Shown: positions 7,073 through 8,144 of the stretch, piece after piece
Layout of the letters: the number at the start of each line of letters is the position of its first letter
Numbering within the stretch: the stretch's first letter is position 1
Assembly: GCA_030642885.1 (NCBI GenBank)
Contig: DAOWMX010000091.1
Coordinates: forward strand, 1-8,144
From: Anaerolineales bacterium
GTDB lineage: Bacteria; Chloroflexota; Anaerolineae; Anaerolineales; E44-bin32
Direction: 5' to 3'
Length of the DNA: 8,144 nt
Program-made: the position numbers and the translations under genes
Notes under the pieces: model-generated
The model's input: only the letters and a program-made list of their open reading frames with translations
What the model was told of the DNA's origin: nothing
Database searches by the model: none

Positions 7073-7300
7073 TTAAGAAGGAACTGCGCGAACACGCTCT
7101 CTGGCCAATTCAGCTGCATATGCGATCGCAGACTGGATCATCTTCTTAGTTAACGTCGGATAACTCTCTAAGATATCTTCCTCGGTCTTCCCAACTGCCA
7201 GATTGTCGAGAACAACAGAAACGGGAATACGGGTTCTATCAAAGCAAGCTTGCCCGTGACAAATATCAGGATCTACGGTTATGTGCTCTCGCCAATTCAT
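7073..7300 (-). CDS. DUF433 domain protein (putative antitoxin of a TA pair)
   Basis: 75 residues, a complete DUF433 (VapB-like antitoxin) domain: HITVDPDICHGQACFDRTRIPV (split here as residues 6-27, key G16, R22, R24 and P26), a helical VVLDNLAVGKTEEDILESYP and LTKKMIQSAIAYAAEL. Family members are small proteins with a predicted DNA-binding helix-turn-helix and are found next to PIN-like partners. They probably neutralise the partner and repress the operon. The ATG at 7300 is chosen because GGGAGGA lies six bases ahead (7307-7313). A longer in-frame start at 7357 would add 19 residues unlike the family. It is the first gene of the pair. Upstream inverted repeats and a T-run suggest leader control. 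Confidence 0.88.
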   Translation of the reverse strand: MNWREHITVDPDICHGQACFDRTRIPVSVVLDNLAVGKTEEDILESYPTLTKKMIQSAIAYAAELARERVRAVPS

Positions 7301-7326
7301 GTCATTCCTCCCTGTTCTCTGATCCA

Positions 7327-7332
7327 ATTTTA
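7327..7332 (-). promoter_or_regulatory. possible -10 box of the DUF433-DUF5615 pair
   Basis: On the minus strand TAAAAT lies 26 bases before the DUF433 start codon, with a TTGAAT (19-base spacer, too long to be ideal) as the nearest -35 candidate. Transcription from here would begin near 7320 and give a short leader with the Shine-Dalgarno. It competes with the reading that the operon is transcribed from further upstream through the hairpins at 7348-7414. Confidence 0.3.
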
Positions 7333-7336
7333 CACT

Positions 7337-7414
7337 AAAAAACAAAACTGGATTCAACTACGAAATGCAGCTCTGGATTCGAACCAAGAATCCAGAGTTC
7401 TTGGGTTTGAATCC
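7337..7414 (-). repeat. overlapping, mutually exclusive inverted repeats followed by a T-run
   Basis: Three pairings share the same bases. Stem 1 is CTCTGGATTC (7371-7380) with GAATCCAGAG (7388-7397), 10 perfect pairs. Stem 2 is GGATTCGAACCAAGAA (7375-7390) with TTCTTGGGTTTGAATCC (7398-7414), 16 pairs with one bulge and one G-T. Stem 3 is CTGGATTC (7348-7355) with GAATCCAG (7388-7395). On the minus strand the end of stem 3 runs straight into TTTTGTTTTTT (7347 to 7337), so stem 3 looks like a terminator, while stems 1 and 2 would prevent it. The DUF433 start is 37 bases further on. Pairings are exact in the sequence; regulation is inferred. Confidence 0.6.
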
Positions 7415-7479
7415 GAAGAAGGGAGTCCAGGGGAGTAAGGTTGACTTATAAGGGCAACCAGTGAATGCGAATTTCAAGA

Positions 7480-7509
7480 TTAGGGAAAGCCTGACGGTGT
7501 TTGATTCAT
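7480..7509 (-). other. nine-codon reading frame with strong Shine-Dalgarno (possible leader peptide)
   Basis: AAGGAGGAG (7515-7523 on the minus strand) sits five bases before an ATG at 7509 that encodes MNQTPSGFP and stops at 7480 with TAA. The ribosome binding site is among the best in the window, yet the frame is tiny. It lies upstream of the switching hairpins and the DUF433 gene on the same strand, as a leader peptide would. The peptide has no run of one regulatory amino acid, so it may be chance. Confidence 0.2.
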
Positions 7510-7530
7510 TGGAACTCCTCCTTGTTTTCC

Positions 7531-7797
7531 CGGTTCCAAGAACCGAAGATCGTCGGGGCACCCCTTTTATGGGAGCCTGACGATCCAAGTTAGTGCTTAT
7601 GTGGCGGGGCTCAGATTCCGCCAGTCCAACGACCGAAGCGAGAGGGACAACTGAGGACCTTCAGGTTATGAACCTGCGGGTGGTTGGGTGCGAGATGGCA
7701 GCAGGCCAACACATGGATCGGTGCTACCATCTATGGATGTGAGGGGGCTCTGTCCAATCTGCTTTATCACTCCCTCAATTTAGAGGGGTTTAAATTA
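7531..7797. other. hairpin-rich stretch, candidate structured RNA of unknown family
   Basis: This lies in the 546-base gene-free stretch before recF. In order it holds: CGGTTC-caa-GAACCG (7531-7545); GATCGTC (7548-7554) with GACGATC (7579-7585), extended inside by GGC/GCC and CCC/GGG; TGGCGG (7602-7607) with CCGCCA (7618-7623); CAGGTT-atg-AACCTG (7662-7676); AGATGGcAGCA (7693-7703) with TGCTaCCATCT (7722-7732); and CCCTC-aattta-GAGGG (7772-7787) followed by GGTTTAAATTAT, a terminator-like end for the plus strand. TGAGGG (7740-7745) competes for the same CCCTC. I do not recognise a known RNA. The strand is unknown, with plus slightly favoured by the last hairpin. Confidence 0.35.
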
Positions 7798-7827
7798 TCG
7801 CTGTCTCGAGGTTCATCATGCGAGCTA

Positions 7828-7836
7828 TGCTACAAT
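7828..7836 (+). promoter_or_regulatory. extended -10 promoter of recF
   Basis: TGCTACAAT ends ten bases before the recF ATG at 7847, so the transcript would begin around 7843 with a leader of only a few bases. No Shine-Dalgarno is present (CTCGACAGCC precedes the ATG) and no clear -35. The box is flanked by an imperfect inverted repeat, CTGTCTCGAG (7801-7810) and CTCGACAG (7837-7844), which could be an operator. Confidence 0.5.
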
Positions 7837-7846
7837 CTCGACAGCC

Positions 7847-8144
7847 ATGCATTTGAAACACTTATCCCTCACAAATTTTCGGAACTTTATCCGCCTTGAG
7901 ACTGATTTTGAGTCGGGTTCTACGATTTTGGTTGGCGGTAACGGGCAAGGGAAGACCAGTTTGCTGGAGGCGATTCACTACCTCACCGGCGCAGCGTCTT
8001 TCCACACCGCAAGCGATCGCCATCTGATCAACTTCCTCGCCCTTGAGGAACCGATACCCTTCGCCCGCCTTGTCGCCGAGATAGAATCGCAGGAACGCAT
8101 CCAGCGCATCGAAATTCGCATCGTAATCGAAAGCAATTCTCAAT
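7847..8144 (+). CDS. recF: DNA replication and repair protein RecF, partial (N-terminal 99 residues)
   Basis: SMC-like ATPase that, with RecO and RecR, loads RecA at gaps in single-stranded DNA. The frame starts MHLKHLSLTNFRNFIRLE, the standard RecF opening, with Walker A GGNGQGKT at 30-37. SLLEAIHYLTGAASFHT and the HLINF stretch follow, matching the region after Walker A in RecF. It continues open to the right edge. Full-length RecF is about 360-400 residues, so roughly three quarters is missing here, including the signature motif and Walker B. The start ATG at 7847 has no ribosome binding site but sits just behind an extended -10, consistent with a (near-)leaderless mRNA. No dnaA or dnaN is visible upstream; instead a non-coding stretch and a TA-like pair precede it. 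Confidence 0.93.
   Translation, partial: MHLKHLSLTNFRNFIRLETDFESGSTILVGGNGQGKTSLLEAIHYLTGAASFHTASDRHLINFLALEEPIPFARLVAEIESQERIQRIEIRIVIESNSQ

Noticed and set aside
7369..7383. TCTGGATTCGA resembles the 5' part of tmRNA
   Set aside because: No tag-peptide frame, no tRNA-like 3' end with CCA and no acceptor pairing are found.
7358..7588. 76-codon minus-strand open frame through the inverted repeats
   Set aside because: It is formed by antisense reading of repeats and hairpins, has no good ribosome binding site of its own and resembles no family.
7654..7685. ACCTTCAGGTTATGAACCTGCG looks vaguely like the P4/P5 part of a TPP riboswitch, and 7554-7585 like its P2/P3 part
   Set aside because: The invariant CTGAGA core is absent (CTGACGA instead), the expected P2 partner is missing, and recF is not a thiamine gene.
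7681..7710. GGTGCGAGATGGCAGCAGGCC compared with the SRP RNA S-domain
   Set aside because: The conserved GGAA tetraloop and the symmetric loop sequence are not present.
7684..7899. 71-codon plus-strand open frame across the recF start
   Set aside because: It overlaps recF out of frame and covers hairpin sequence; no protein-like pattern is seen.
7862..8143. Long minus-strand frame at the right edge
   Set aside because: It is antisense to the clear RecF coding sequence.
1..8144. CRISPR array, insertion sequence or complete tRNA/rRNA gene
   Set aside because: No regularly spaced direct repeats, no transposase and no full tRNA or rRNA were found on either strand.

Overview
The window looks like chromosomal DNA of a Chloroflexota bacterium, probably of the Anaerolineae type. 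This is an inference from three things: a substrate-binding lipoprotein with an Ala/Pro/Thr/Glu linker after the lipobox, the flavour of the RecF N-terminus, and a cyclic-nucleotide-binding/bacterial-PH membrane protein. No rRNA or other marker is present to confirm it. GC content is moderate and coding density is high, except in the right-hand 550 bases before recF.

Left part (1-1850, minus strand): a BMP/PnrA-type ABC importer for nucleosides or a similar ligand. The lipoprotein gene (665-1705) comes first, then a strong GC-rich hairpin, then the ATPase gene (1-416, running off the left edge). Each gene has its own extended -10 promoter candidate. The lipoprotein mRNA leader contains two interleaved complementary pairs that could form a pseudoknot next to the ribosome binding site.

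Middle part (1909-6486): ftsK (minus) and a gene for a cNMP-domain plus double bPH membrane protein (plus) diverge from a short shared promoter region. The plus-strand gene appears leaderless. It overlaps def (peptide deformylase) by 32 bases, so the two form a translationally linked pair.

Right part (6487-8144): a spacer with a dispersed-repeat-like motif, then a DUF433/DUF5615 gene pair on the minus strand that resembles a type II toxin-antitoxin module. Next comes a gene-free stretch (7301-7846) rich in inverted repeats. Its left half has mutually exclusive hairpins, a T-run and a nine-codon reading frame with a very good Shine-Dalgarno, all oriented toward the DUF433 gene like an attenuator. 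Its right half is a chain of strong hairpins that may be an unidentified structured RNA. The window ends in the first 99 codons of recF.

The most notable points are the recurring promoter word TGCTAnnAT placed close to start codons, the attenuator-like leader before the DUF433/DUF5615 pair, the hairpin-rich region before recF, and the cNMP-bPH-bPH architecture.
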